From Zonotrichia leucophrys gambelii (Eukaryota; Chordata; Aves; Passeriformes; Passerellidae): DNA of 64,000 nt. The notes beneath the pieces are model-generated. The model was not told the origin of the DNA. It worked only from the letters and a program-made list of their open reading frames with translations, and made no database searches. This document shows, in pieces, positions 36,007 to 50,300 of the stretch. Positions within the stretch are counted from its first letter, which is position 1. Each line of letters starts with the position of its first letter. The position numbers were made by a program, and so were the translations under genes. The stretch covers positions 12,798,857-12,862,856 of the forward strand of contig NC_088178.1 in NCBI RefSeq assembly GCF_028769735.1, given 5' to 3'.

Positions 36007-38901
36007 CATTTGAACATTACCTGTCAGGGGTTTTGGGGACAGCAATCACAAAAAGAGGATCAGTCAAAGATAAAGATCAAAACCACAGAGTGACAAAACA
36101 TGCTTGTCCCTGGATATCCTGGATCAGAGTATCTGTTCAACACCTTGCTTTGCTTTGATGACTAGTGCTGACACAGAGATGGTGCTGCTTTCTCAGTAAC
36201 AAAACTCCAGCTGAAGCACTGAGTCAGTATATGTAACATGATGTGATTTTTTTCACCTATTTCCTTGCAGACAAACAAACATACAGTGAGAGAACAAGTC
36301 ATTACAGTATGCATTTTGAATGCTACAAGCAGGCCTGAATTAGAAATAAAAAATGAAATCCAAATTCTATGAAATTAAATAGCATCTCTCTTTAATCCAA
36401 AGCCTCCTACCTATGGCTGTACAAAGCAGAATGACTGGAAAATTTAAACTTGGTCTTTTTTTTATTGTTATGAATCACTCATTAATTCTCTTGTTAAATT
36501 TCATAATTTAATGTTTTCCAGACCTTCAATTATTGTGGCATTGAATTTTCACCAGTAAATTTGTAAATATGTCTGTGCATTGTATGGCAGTGTTGTCTTT
36601 TATATTTAGTGTGGAATTCCTTTGAGACAGTAGTAGTCTCCAGTAAAATAATTTTGAGTGTTCAGAGGCGAAAGAACTGTACCACTTGGATGAAGTGAGG
36701 AATATTTCTGAAAGCATAACCTACATTGCTGCTGCAGTCTTATATAAGTCTTAGTGCTTTATTTGCTTTAATATTTAAAATTACAGTTTGATGGTTAATG
36801 TTGGAAGTTACTACAAGAAGGGAAAGGAAACTTTCAGCTTTTTCTTACTGCATCTTGGCTGCAGTTGGAACAATGGGTCAGGGGCATTAAGTATAGTCTG
36901 TTAGTTTCCTGATTTTATTTTACCTTTCCTCCAGTGCATGGATAACAGTCAGTTAATACCTTTAATAATCTTTTATTCATTTTTAATATATTAAAAAAAA
37001 GTAAGAAAAAAAGCAGTGGGGAGGATTTTTTCTCATCATCGTCTCTGATTGCCAAGTTATTTGTATGTAGAGGGAAGATTCTTTTGGTATAATCAATCTG
37101 CTGCTACCCATTTTACTGCCAAGCATTCCTTCTCTATGGTAGCGTAATGTTACCTAGGGAACAGCTTAAAGCTGACACATACAGTGGTGCCACAAATTAA
37201 TTTCACAGTTATCAGGATATAGGGTGATAACAACAACATGAGCTACTGTGAAATTACCATTGTTCCTATTGAGTTACAGTGTAATTATTACTTTTGTGGC
37301 AACTATGCAAATAACTCATGTCAGCACTGTAGGATGGGATGTGCATTCCTTTCTCTGATTCAGTACTTTGTGCTTCAGAGACATCTTTATGTGCTATAAA
37401 CTAGAGCTCAGCTTTGAATTAAAAGCTAAATATGGTTATATCTTCACAAAAAAGAAAGATGAAAAAGAGAAAAGCAATACTTAAGAGACTAAAAACCAAA
37501 ATCCATTTCAGTCTGTCTATTATCATCTTGAATCACATCTGCAAATATGTGATAATTTAATAGAATAATAAACACAGTTATTCTTTTGTTACTTCCAGAA
37601 TGAGAGTTGGAACCTTCCTTCAAAAAGGGAGCTTTGAATTAGTTGCTTCTATTATAGGATATTTTAATGTTTCTTTGCTACCATTTTGGTTTGGTAAAAA
37701 GGACAGGTGAAGAGATGTTTGATTACATTTATTCTTATTGACAAGTAGGAAAAAAAAATTGTGGAGCAAGGTTAAGATGCTGTTTCCAGTATTTAAGTTG
37801 GAATGTATCCGTGGTCCTGGACATTGGACCCTGGTTAAAGCAAAACAGCTGCTGAGGATTAATGATGGCAGAAGAGCAGGTCAGATTGTGTGGCGAAGCT
37901 GGCACAGGTGTTCCTTGTAGTGCTTGCTTAGAACCAGAAAGAAGTAAGCAAGCTTTGGGGGCTGCAGGGCAGCTTGCATGTTTCCAGAAAGGTAAGATCC
38001 TTGAGGTGTTTTTTTTTAATTTATTTTTCTACCCATAGACTGAGATTTTCAAAAATTCCTATGGAGAGCTTGGACATGCAACTTGCGATTATGTATGGAT
38101 AGATCACCATAAGAAGCTTTCAAGATTTTTGTTCTAGATAAGTGGCTAATGACCAGATTTTCAAAATTGCTGAGAATTCAAGAGCTTGTAATGTTTAAAT
38201 ATTAAAGAAAGAATGTTTTTGAGATGTGCCATTTAGAAAAACATCTCAGCTACTATTGCATGTAAAGAATGAACAAATGAAACTTGATTAAATAAGTCCA
38301 TAATTGTCCAAAACAAAATCTATATGTGTAAGATAACTCACATAAATTGAATCTCAAATAAAAATTGAGAGCAAGATAAATTTCCCTGAAGGACAAAATT
38401 CTGATGATGGGCAAGTTTTTTTCTTTTTTAGAGTTTAGTGAAACTTCATTGACAAATAATTCTAATGTAATGATACTCTCTATTTCCCCCCAATTTAAAC
38501 TCTTAGTTTATATTTTGTGGTATATAAAAAATGAAATTGAAGAAAACATTATTTGATTTCAGTTATGACTTTTCAGGTATTCTTTTGCAAAAGAATGTTT
38601 TTTAATTTATTTTGAAGTATTGTTTTAAATTGCAAGTAGCTTCCAAAAGGAATCTGTTTCCTCAGTTCTTATTTCACTGTATGAACAGAAATACTGAACA
38701 GCTTGATGAGCCCATTTCTGTGAAGGAATAAATATGAACAACATTCTGAGAGAGCTGTCTGTGTCTGTGAGCATTTCTAAAATGTCTGTCTGTACTGTAT
38801 CACCAACATTTGAACTGCAGTAGTTGGGGTATTTTTCAGTAGTTTGATAGTTGTAAGTCTGTCTGTAGAAAAGCAATGTTCTCTTTCTTTCTTCTTCTGG
38901 A

Positions 38902-38923
38902 TTTTTTTTTTTTTTTTTTTTTT
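38902..38923. repeat. Poly-T tract (22 T)
   Basis: An uninterrupted T run in the intron. The minus-strand 140-aa frame here (38625-39047) crosses it as poly-lysine and is not a gene. Confidence 0.95.
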
Positions 38924-39389
38924 GTTGGATCAACACAATCTGCTCAGGTTTTGCACTGATGGAATGCAGCAATACCATAAAAGCTCTGCAACTGATGATC
39001 TGGGGGGAAGTAATCACAAGATAAATAAACTTTATGTTATGGCTCATTTATTATCCATGTGATGAATAATGGTGGAAAAGTGTGTGGTAATTAATGGACT
39101 GGCTTCATGGAAAGACTTCTGTTTATCATATGGTTGTTGCTCTTTCTAGTGGTATAAAGTATATTTATTGCAGTATGAGGAGATCACTAATTAATATGGA
39201 TATTAGTAAGGCTTTGTGATAATACTCTGAAAAATCTGATTGTTTAAAAATTTTCTCTCTGTCCTCCATTCAGTTTTTTTGGTTCTGTGCATTGAAGAAC
39301 TAAGTCAATATTTGATGCCACGTTATTGCCCAGGTGCAGTAATCTTTAACCCATATATGTAGGGGATAAAATATAAAAAATAAAGATAA

Positions 39390-39900
39390 TGTAGCAAGTA
39401 ATCTTGCCCCTAAGGAGCTGCAGCTGGGCCAATTATCAAAGATTAGGAACAGGCCTGACTTCAACAGGCCACAGCTGTAAGCAATGAGAAGAAGATGCTA
39501 TAAAGAGTGAGGTGGCTGGGTGAGAAGGGAACTGGAGTCAGCTGGCTGCTTTGTGAAGGAGTCAGTGCTCTGAGGAGCTGACCACGAGAAACACCAAGAA
39601 GGTAAGGAACTTTTGTGATAAGGAGACAACAGTATGGAAGCCCTGCAGTGAGATGACAACACGTGTAAGCTACATTTGAAAGAAACAGCTTGGGTTTAGC
39701 AAGAGTTTCTGGAAGATCTGGTGCAGTCCTTGCGTGTTTGTTGGGAGTCAGCCTTGTGGAAGCAAGTCATAAAGGTTTAGAGCCACCAAAGGTGCTCATT
39801 GTCCCAGTTTTAGGAGGGTTTGGGGATCAGGGTGGGTAGTTATGGTACTGTGGGGAGCTTCTACTGGAGCCACAAGTGACCCAGAAGTAGAATTTCATTA
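39390..39900 (+). mobile_element. Possible LTR-like element with TATA box and splice donor
   Basis: A ~500 bp block with base content unlike its flanks. A TATA box (ctataaag, 39498-39505) is followed ~100 bases later by a consensus donor (AAG|gtaagg, gt at 39602). The upstream part (ggagctgcagctgggcca, aacaggcctgacttcaacagg) reminds me of avian LTRs, but I cannot name the family or see clean TG...CA ends or target duplications. It may be a promoter-bearing retroviral remnant. Confidence 0.4.
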
Positions 39901-42900
39901 GAAAAATCAAATTATGTGTTTTGTATACCTGATGACCCAGACACTGTTTAGGATAAGTGTTATTTATTCACAACTCTTTTAATATAAGTAAATAAGATAA
40001 AGTTGTTGAGGGTTTTTTTTGGTGTGTTTTTTTTTGTAAGAGTGTAATTTTAAACCATATGATAGACTCTTTTGTTAAAATGTAACTATGACCTACCACC
40101 ACAACTGCTTGCATAAAAGTCTCTGGCAAGCCATAGAACAAAAATCAGGAATAATTCTCTTGCAAAATAGGTAATGTCAATTTTTTTATTGCTTTTGGTG
40201 TCATTTATTTATGGTTTCTTAGCTTTACTAGACAAATAATGGTAATTTTGTGCTGCATGTTGAGACAGATGTTGTTTTAAAAGAGCAAGGAAGTTTAGAT
40301 CTCTTCCTATGTTTTCAAGTAAGAGGATGATCTCAGGTGATTATTTTGATAGATTTCTTTCCCCTCATCCATGATGACTAGTTTCAGATATCCTAAGAGG
40401 GAGATAGGAGTGGGCTTTTTTTTTTTGGTGTTAGGCAGCTAACCTTGTCCCTTTCTGTTCCTTTTTAATTTTTTTTTTTCTCCAGGTTACTTTTTAGTAG
40501 TTCCCCTATGTGTCCCACTAGCACTTCACTAGTGAAGAGGGACTGAGCCAAGTCCTGTACTGTAATCTTTCTTCCTTTGCTTATGGAATAGCTGTAGGAA
40601 AGGTGGTAGCTTTCCAGACTGATCTTACATTTTCTTCTTCAGTCTCTGTGTGATTGCTGAGTGGTCAAAGCTCTCAGCAGGAGCAGCCTGAGGACTGAGG
40701 TGCAGCCCTGACTGCCAGGGAAGCACATTAGGATGTGGTGGTTTATAAAGGGTCAAACCTGACATAATAACTGAGTCACTCGGCTGCTGCATGGTTAGTT
40801 TAAGCCTCTGAAGTCAGGTCTGTAAGCAGAATTTTGGGAAGGTCCTTTGACAGGTTCTCATGACCCCTGTCCCACACAGGCAGCCTAATCTGAACTGGAA
40901 ATGCAACGTGAGCTATAGTGTGCGCTGTAAGTACAGATAAGTGGGTGTGGTATTGGAATGGTGGTGTGTAGGGTGAGTAAAATCTTTTTTCAGAAGTCTT
41001 ACTGAAAAGGGCATCAGAATATAAGATACCTGTTGTTTTTATGTTTTCACAACTGACACCACTTTTTGCTTCATGCTGTGACTGGGAAAAAAAATGAACC
41101 ATGTGAGAATGGGAGAAGTCCATAGCAATGTTTTGCTTGATGGAAGGTGAACTTTTAATGTGAAATTTGCATGTCCCTTCTGTTTGTCACAGGTGCTGAC
41201 ACTGAGAGCACTGTGGCCATGTCCTTACTTGAAAAAGCTTTCGTTGGAAATTCCACCTTCTGGAAAAGACTTAAGATGGCTTGACTGAAATTGTGGCTCT
41301 TTATCAGATTGAAAACTGTGGTCTTCTTGTTTCAAAATAATAAACCTACAATTTCTTTATGCAGGGCCACTGAAAATTAACAATTATCATCTGTGCTCTG
41401 AAGAATATAAATAGTTCCTCCAGGGAAAAATACATAAATCAGTGCCAAATCTCACTAAATTAAAAAAACAAATAACCTATTTCATTTTGGCAGGGTTGAT
41501 AATGTTCTGATCCTTGGCTTCAGGGCCAACATATTTTTCTAGGTCTACATAGAAAGATGTTCATGTCATTCTGCCTCTACAGTAAATAAAAAGCTGGATC
41601 AGCTCTCCTATGTTGTCTATAATGAGTTCCAACTGGAGTACTATCCCTCCATCCTTGGCAGCTTAGGCAGCTTTTCAGTGGAAAATATTCTGTTTTTCAG
41701 AAGGCAAGATTTTTAACCTCTTCCTTGCTCAGAAAGGTATAGACATTGTAACATTAGAGATTAACTTAAAAACTGCATCGAAGTTTTGAGATTTATGGAC
41801 ATTAGTATATTTTGTGTTTAGCCAGAAGAGTCCTTCTGACAAGTCTTATTTCTTGTTTGGTGAATTGACTTTCAGTTTTGTTCTGTGTTACAAGATTGAA
41901 GTTATGGATAAAGCCTGGTACTAAGAGTTGTCTCATACCAGCTACTTCGATATGATATAAATTTCTTTATATCTCTCTCTGTCTCTCTTTCTCTCTCCCC
42001 CTCTGCCCTGCAATTACTTTGCTCAGTAGTCTTTTGTAATGTTTTGTAATGATGAAATGATTTGCCTGGTCAGTTCATCTCTGACCAAGGCAACAAGTTC
42101 AGCAGTAGTGAAACTTTAACTGAAGGCAATATATGGCATTGTATATCAAACAATGCCAAACAGGTAAAACTGTATTATGGCAGAAATGTGATCTATACCA
42201 GCTTCCCTAGGAGATTGTGTGATTAAGGAATTCCTTGGAAAAGAATGAACCCTTTTCATTGTCCTTCACTAAGAACTGTGACAACCTTGCTTTGTCTTCC
42301 AATTTTGCCAATTTTCAGATTCTCATGGTGGATAAATCAGATCTGGTGCATCAGTGTGCTGCTTTACAGCTATGAATTCCTTCCCTCAGCACACATGGAA
42401 GATTCAGCAAGGTCCTGAGCACTTTGGCCAGCACTGAGAAAGCTCTTGCATTTAATTTTAAATGAAAACAAATTCTTGGGCTTAAACTTGAACATGAGCG
42501 TCAGTGTGTGCAGAGCATAGACCCACAGTGCTTGTGTCAGTAAAGGTAGTATCTGTGCTGTATGTTGTATTTATGTTGGTTCATGGAAACAGACTCAAGC
42601 CCTAGGAATTCAGCTGTTGCTTCTTTTGAGATGATGCCCTGCCACGTGGCCAGTGACCTGCCCTGAAGCAGCTCATTTGCTGGAAGTTCTCAATAGATCA
42701 ATCCTGAGTTTCATCCAGAGACTACCTTCTAAGAACACTAATACTCCTGTAACACCATGGATAGTCCTGATCTTGTGTGAGCACATTTCTGTGAGGAGTA
42801 GGATTAATAATTAATGCGTGTTCCCTCTGTGTAAAACAGGATAATCTCTGACAGATGGTGATTTTTAACAAGAACATTGCAGCAATTCAGCATGAAAAGC

Positions 42901-44249
42901 ATGTTTTTTCTGTGCTTCAAAACTAAAATATGCTTGCACGGAAGTATGTAAAACCTGCATGGCTTTCTTGTACTCTGTTACTAGTTTTGGATCATGGATA
43001 GACTGAATTTTTGTGAGGTTGTAATAATAGTGGTGGTAGTGTGATTTTGTCAAATTTCATGGCATTATAAAAATGTCTGAATGCTTCCTGTCAGTTGTGC
43101 TGTCTGTAGGTAAAGAGCTGAGAGAAAAAACAAATTGCAACCAATAGTAGCAACTTATTAAAAAAAGTCTGTCAAAATATTTTTTATCATTTTTACTATT
43201 ATGGATAATATAAACATACAAAAGCTGGGAGTTTTATTCATTATATGCCTTCGATAGTGTTTTTGAGGAAACAAGGTAGTTAATCAGTTCTTAATCTTTT
43301 TGTGCTATGAAATGCTCCCCAGAGATCTGGAGGTCAAAGTACGCTCCCATCAGTGGAGTCAAGCTGTGCTGGTCTCCAAGGGAAGATCATCTATCTTTTC
43401 CTGAAAGCTGCAGAGATGTATATTAATGACTGATTGAATGGTTGATGTGCTATCAGGAGCTCTTCCAACATCAGCATCAGGCTGGTGTACTAGAAAGACT
43501 GCCTGCTATATTATAAACATGTTGTATATTTAGATTTTCTCATTGTATGTAAAAAACTGTTAGGAAAAAACCATGCACCATTGCATACTTCAGATGGATG
43601 GGTGTCATTGCTTAAATGAAGGCTTTGAATCGCAAACGTATGTGTAAGTAGCTATTTTCTTCCATTTGTAAAATACTCAGCTAACTATTTCTCAGAATGA
43701 GTAATGTACCATATATAGCACCAAAACAGTGTCTGTAGTGCTTTGTATCATTCTAAGCAGAAATAGACATGTTTATTGAATACAGCATCTAGTTTGCATC
43801 CTTGGAAGTATCCATTTGGACCTTCTTTGTCTGGAAATGGGATTTTTGAAATGCTGCACATCTGTTCAACAGAATATATCTATTTTTCAAGTTTATTGAA
43901 CAGTATATAGTATTTTTCAAAGAAATGAACTGAGTATTTAATCAGTTTTTATATTGAGGAGACTAAGAACGTGTGAGAATATCTTTTCGATTACCAGGTC
44001 AGATAAAGTACCTGGTAGTTATGAGACAGTGGAGGGGAATTATTAAAGTCACTTAGGAGTTGCCACTTTACCTTTCTGAAGCCCAAGAGCACCTAAGGGC
44101 TGCCAGAGTGCTTAGGCTGCACTTCCATAAAAGAGCTTCTCAACACTGCACTCTGTAGTAGGTTTCCAAATAGGCTCTTCCTGTTCCATGTTGGTTCAGT
44201 CCCTCCAGACTGACCAAGCCAGATGTACAGAGGGAGCTTAGGAACTCTC
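39901..44249 (+). other. DPYD: DPYD intron 3, segment 40-44 kb
   Basis: Ordinary AT-rich intron. It contains a (TC)n microsatellite at 41971-42005. Nothing else could be supported. Confidence 0.6.
41971..42005. repeat. (TC)n microsatellite
   Basis: Imperfect TC repeat with gt and tt interruptions, ending in a C run. Confidence 0.9.
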
Positions 44250-44380
44250 TGATACCTGAAGCTAATAGGTTAGAGGTTTACCAAGAATTTCACACGTTAA
44301 ATATGCGAGTTCAAATCCCTGCTCTTCCTGATTTTTGAATAAGTGCCTGAATTTAGAACCTCCACAGCTTAGGGCTGAAA
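44250..44380 (+). repeat. Degraded tRNA-derived (SINE-like) remnant
   Basis: AGTTCAAATCC at 44308-44318 matches the RNA polymerase III B box (GGTTCRANTCC) at 10 of 11 positions. About 38 bases upstream, gctaataggttagagg (44261-44276) resembles a tRNA D-arm/A box. No acceptor stem pairs, so it is not a tRNA gene. The following bases (to ~44380) vaguely mirror the first half, as in hairpin-type tRNA-derived repeats of reptiles. The family is not determined. Confidence 0.4.
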
Positions 44381-47300
44381 TATAAGTTGTCTGATAATAG
44401 TTGCTGTGAAACGGTTTTGATTTTTCTTATATTTTCAGATGGAAAAGCAGAGCTTAAATTTATTCCCTCATGAGCAAGTGCATAGTGGTAACCTTTGGTA
44501 AAGGGAAGGCATGGCTCTGGTTTGTCTCTGACCCTGTCAGATATTTAGCAACTTAACTCTTAGCAGCTAGCATCTTGGCTGTTTATTTGAGAATCTCTTA
44601 GATGTACCCCTACCTACTCTGTCCATTTAGTGTGTGCTAGGAGTATGAATATCCAAGTTGGGTTGAAGAAGTCAGCTTTAGTTAACTTTGGGTCTTCAAA
44701 GCTCATGTCTTGCTTTTGAAGATGAAACAGCAGTCAAAAATACTGCTTCAATACTTGCATTTTGAATTCATGGAAAAGGAATAGCACTTGCCTGAGTGAC
44801 ACAAAATAAAAGCTAATTTTCTGAATGAGAGGTTATACTGCCGAATGTAAGATTAGAAGGTAGGATATTTTAAAATACCCCTTAAGTTTTGGAATGGTGA
44901 GAAGTGCCAATCTTACTTCTGTATCTTCAAGCCTGAACCACTACGCAGGGTCACCCAAGTGATTTCAGGGAAGATAATTCCCATGTCTGTGGCAGTGCAA
45001 GTAGGTGTATTGCAATTCTCAAGATAGCTGTTATCATTCTAGTCCTGTTTGTGTTGAGGTGAATTAGAAACAGCTCAAGGGGATATAATCTAGGATGGCT
45101 GGGCTCAGTTTAGACTTCAAGGCCCCTTAGGTTGTATCCACAAGTTTTTTTCATCACTCACATCTCTCTGTTTTTCACAAATGTAAGCAAATGACAGAGG
45201 ATAACCACAGGGGGTCTAAGAGCTGTGTTAAAAATTACATATCTGTCAGGAACCCCCAAGAATCTCTCTCCCTTGGGCGTATTTGAGCTCTTACTCTTCT
45301 TGATTTAATAATTTGATTCAAAATCTTCAGATGAGAATGGATCAATAACTGGGTGTCTGCCTGGCTAACTGACTTTGTCTCCTTTGAAGTAAAATGAGAT
45401 TTAGTTTTGTATTCTCTGAGTTTTGATTACACTCATCTTCTAACACCTTGTTTTATATTATAATTTCAGTATTAGCATAAGTTATCAAAATAATTCCTCT
45501 GGATACATTACTTGGCCCTGGACCATGGGAGAGGGATTTTATGATAGGAACCATCCCAGTGTCATCCCTGTTTTAGACTGCTGTGGGGACTTGAAGCAAT
45601 GTAAGGAATGACTGGGAGCTGTGTATGCCACTTCCCACTCTGATATCACTGGGATGAGGATGTGAAAGGGCAGATGATTGCTTTAGGTGTATGTGTTATT
45701 AGTGTGGAGTGAATGTGGTGTATGGATGTGTTTATGAAGTGATCATCTCACTGGATCTACTGGACAGAGACTGGAAGTGCATTCTGCACTAAAGAACTGA
45801 AGCAGATAGATCCAGAAATACTCTGCATAGCAGAGCCATGAGTGAAAGGGAAATAGTACAATAAAGCAGTGTTCAAAAAGGGAGAGGTATGCCTGTCCCC
45901 TCCAGAGCTGAGTATGACAATGTGGTACTGAACTAATAATGGTGGAGTCTACAAATTCACTAATCTGTAAAATCTATTGTCTCCTTAGTTTGTGTATCAC
46001 TCCATTGAGATCAATGGGTAGTAGATCCACTGACTGTAGTAGAGTGATAGTTGTCAGCTTTACCTATGGTTTACAGACCGAGCTAAAGGAAAGAAGTTGA
46101 CCTTCTCTGCCAAGTGAGTAAGTTTCCTAAGTGTGTTTTACATCTGAAAGACTGCTCTCACCTTCTGGAAAATCTTTTAAAAATCCTAACGTCTAGAGAT
46201 TTTTGTGGAATGGTACTCTGAAATCTGGTTTCTTTTTCCTGTAGAAATAGATTGACTTGTAAGAGTATAAAAAAAATTGAAGTTCTGAGTTATGTTGGTA
46301 CATGGCATTAGTACTGCACTTTTTAGTGTTCAGGTTGGTTATTGTAGCACAGTGGAAATGCTCAGAGAGTATTTCTGTTGAGTTAGGAAGAGCCTTACAC
46401 CAGTTTATTGCAAGAACAAGGAAGATTGTTCTTGCTGCACTGATTTGCAGCAAGATTATTAAATATTATGGGACTTGCTAGGCTATGCTGTTATTGCGGT
46501 GGATCTGGGAGACATATTGAAGTTACCAGCCTTGCACTCTGTTTTTATTTCATAGCATTCTGGTGTTGTGAAGTTGAGGGAAACTTGAGTACTTCTTCAC
46601 TTTTTGTAACTTCTGATATTCCTGGGCACGTTGCTGATGAAAATACCTCTCTGTACCCAGTGCACCTCATGAATGTGTACTGGGGTGCTAGGGCTTTGGA
46701 GAGGATTTGAGTAAATAGCAAATGAAAACCTAGGAGTGATGAGACTGCTTTGTACATTTTCTGCCACTGCAGTGTTGTTTGTTGATATTAACATTTATTT
46801 CCATGCAGACAAATCGGATGGGACTTTAACCTGAAAAAGTGATCATTATTATTAGTATACAATTGTAAAAGAAATCCCAATGAATGCATGTCCAATATTT
46901 CAAGTTTTTACTGGTTATTTTTTATGACTGTGGTGTGGCATGATATGGCCTTCACTTTGGGAAGGGCTGCTGTCTTGTCTTTGTACCGATCCTGCTATAT
47001 TCACAGCTCTATAACTCACATTGGGGAAGTTTTTGGTGCTCATCTTGCAACTGGGATGTGCTTTCAAACAAGAATAAAATATTTGTCTTTTGTTCCAAGA
47101 TTGGACTGGTGAAGCATGAGCAGTTGTCTATAGTGTCCAGTGTACCTTTATTGGGTTCTTGTACTCATGTTTTCTCATAAGTGCCTTTTTACTTACAGTT
47201 AGTAGACCCACTGAAAAGAGAAGTCCTGAAAATAAGTTCATGTGTAATAAATATTTTTCAACTTTTTTGTTGTGGTTTTAAACAACAGTCCTGTTAAAAT

Positions 47301-50300
47301 TTATGTGTTTAAATCAAAGATATTGCACTGTTAGAAGTTACAATGTCACAACAAATAGTATGATTTTGTTAGTGGTATATCTGCCACGTGAAACAATTGC
47401 CAAATCAAGATCTATACCCGTGTGACAAAATTCAAAGCTTTAAGTACATCTCACTAATGAATTCTGATATTTTTATGGTGTGGTAAGTCTGTTCTCAGTA
47501 TAGAATTCCTAGTGTTGCTTATAGACTGTATTTGATGAGAGGGAGTGTGGGTTTGTACAATGCTGCTGTCTGGTGCAAGTCAGAATATGCCTCCTCCTGA
47601 GCAGACAGTGCTGCAGCAATGTCAGGAAGACTCTGTGTTACCTTCCCTGTGACTTCTCCAGGTGCTACAATGCCTGAAGGAGGTAAAACTTTTACAGATG
47701 TTAGCATCTGCAGCAGAATAGGGCTCTGTTGATTAAAACTTGAATAGTCTAACCACCTTAGCAGAAATTACCCAGAATACTTGTGTACCATGGAAATGAC
47801 ATTTTGTGTTACCAATGGCTTCTTCCTCCCTCCCTCTGTGTTTTAAAATAAATGATCTGTTTCTTCTACTGGTAGGAGCTCTTGACTTTTTTTTTTTTCT
47901 ATATTGTTAAACTATTGAATGCAGTCATACTTTGACCAATAAAAATATTTGGACTAAACTGTTTTGCACTAGAATTAGAACTACATGTGGGGACTACAGC
48001 ATTTACAATCCTGATACATATAGTTTAATACTAAATAGAGTAAATGAATCTGTAGGCTGTAACTTGCCTGCTGGATGGACATTACAGTGGATGCATGGTC
48101 CACTCCTCTGTGAGCAGTACACATAGTGCTCATTTCAGAAGATCTGGAAAACATCTCCTTACTCAGTGTTGTGAGAGATGTGTATTTTCTGTACTCTGGG
48201 ACAAAGTTTCATATGCTACTTTGCATAGCAGAGAGGATGAAGTACTGAAATTTGGTTCTGGAAAAATGGCTGAAGAAGGATTAATCTTATGTGTAACTGA
48301 CCTAGAAATGCAGTTCTAGCCGTGATAGGGTAGAATGTAGGTGAAATTTGTGAGGACTGGCTGTGTGAGGATTCCATGTGGGTAATTCCTTCTCTATCTA
48401 AGATGTACTAAGGATATGAAAAGTATGTGCAGTTGGAGGTAAATAGCTGTCCAGCTTACAAATTCTTTCTGGTAGCATTTTGTGATAGAGAGATTTCCAG
48501 GCAAGCCTAGTTTTGAGTTTTAAGAGAACCACTTCTGGGAGGAATTTTTCTTAAGCCACTTCATGCACTGAAGGTTACAGGGTCCTACACTGTCTGCATC
48601 TTCTGTTAACTGGCATCAACTTTCATCTCATACATCTAATTATGACTTATATCTGGGCATATTCTGGTTTTTGTATTTCCTTATTTCTTTTTCTTGATAA
48701 ATGCTTAGTGTTGAAATCTGTATATTACCTACTCATTTCTGGAATGGGGAATAACTCCATTGGTTTCCCGCAGACTTGTTAGAAACTCATGAGTTTCAAC
48801 TATGTGCCGGCATGCCACTTACCAGTATAAGTATTTGCCTGGTTTGAGACAGCATTTAAGATGCGCATGTACCTATTTTAGAGAGACTTACAAGGACCAG
48901 TGATTTTTAATTAGCTGGTAGGGTGATGCTGCTCTTCTGAGTGTGGCAGTACAGCACTGCTTTTGTGCTGGGCAGTCAAGGTAAGGGACCATCGTTCAAG
49001 TGAAAAGCTGCTCATGTAATTCCTGGCTCTACTGTGTCTTGGATCTGGTTACCTTGAGAGCATCCTATAAGCATCCTCTGCATCACCAGGCTTTTTCTGG
49101 AGGAGGGGAAAGCTGGCAAGAACTTTCTGTTGTGTTCATTCTTCTACTTTTTTTTGTTTACACTAGCATTGATACTTTAAAAGGTGAGAAAAAATTCAAA
49201 GGGAAGGTAGGCTTTCATCATGTATTATAGATCAAAATAATGTGGTGGTTTTTTTGGTAGTTTTGTTTGTCTGATGGTTTTTTTTCAACCAGGATATAAG
49301 TCAAACTTTTAGTTCATAATGTAGCTGCTGATATTAGGAACAGTTCAAAAAGTGCTGAAAATTTAGCTTTTTGTGTTTCTTCTGCATTACATATAATGTC
49401 TTGTAATTTGCTCCCTACAGCAGCCTTGCACTGCTCCAAGGACATTCTCAGAGACTTTATCACCTCTTAGTGCAAAGTTTCACTGAAACACAGACTTTGC
49501 AGCTTGCTAGGTACTGCAAGTTAAAAACACCCCCTGTCACCTAGCTTGGCTGCCTGTATGCTGGAAGTACTTTGGAAATTGCAGCACTGAAAGGCAACTT
49601 TCAGAAGGGACTGATGGTTAGAGGCAGGAGGGCTTCTTCTCTGGAGTTAAGTTGCCTTTTGGCAGTGTGGCTCTGTCAGGAAGATGTGTTCAACATGCTG
49701 GCTAAAAATAGGGGAACTCTGAGGCCTATCATCCATGAGCCTCTTTTAATACCACAGATGGTTTAATTTAGAGATTGCTGAAGTATTTTGAGGGAATACA
49801 AGTCTTGTTAGGTGGAAAGGTCTTGTTTCCTTCTAACTAATTCCATTTTATTGAATAACTTTGGAGTCATTCAATAGAACTGTTAGGTACCACAGTCATA
49901 CTTCAGTTTCACTGTGTGCATCAGACAGGTGCATGCTTTGTATGACAGGTGAGAATGGAGGTTTCCTTTGGAATAGTTTCTTTTCAAACTTGTTTATTTA
50001 CAGACTGCAGCCTTGGGATAGCAGTAATGCTTTTGTTAGCTACTGATTTATGCTAGCCCCAATCCAAATAAAACATTTGATTTGTGCAGTCCATTTTAAA
50101 CAGATGTACACATGCTTGCTCCCTTCAGACATACTGTATTTTATCAACACGAGGGATTCTTATTTCTTTTATTACAGTGTGTAGTGACTACTGAGAGACA
50201 ACAGTGTAGCAAGAAAGTTACCTGACGTGAAATTCAGACAAGAAGTGATAGTCTACCATTCAGAATGTCTTCAAAGTGTTTCATACAGTGGAAAACATTT

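Larger units (their letters stand above)
34081..39389 (+). other. DPYD: DPYD intron 3, segment 34-39 kb
   Basis: AT-rich intron. It has a C-rich/A-rich low-complexity strip at 35972-36006 and a poly-T run of 22 at 38902-38923. No exon or named transposon was seen. Confidence 0.6.

Noticed and set aside
38625..39047. Longest frame in the window (140 aa, minus strand)
   Set aside because: It crosses the poly-T tract at 38902-38923 as a lysine run and shows no domain.
44250..44380. A functional tRNA gene
   Set aside because: There is a good B box but no pairing acceptor or anticodon arm.
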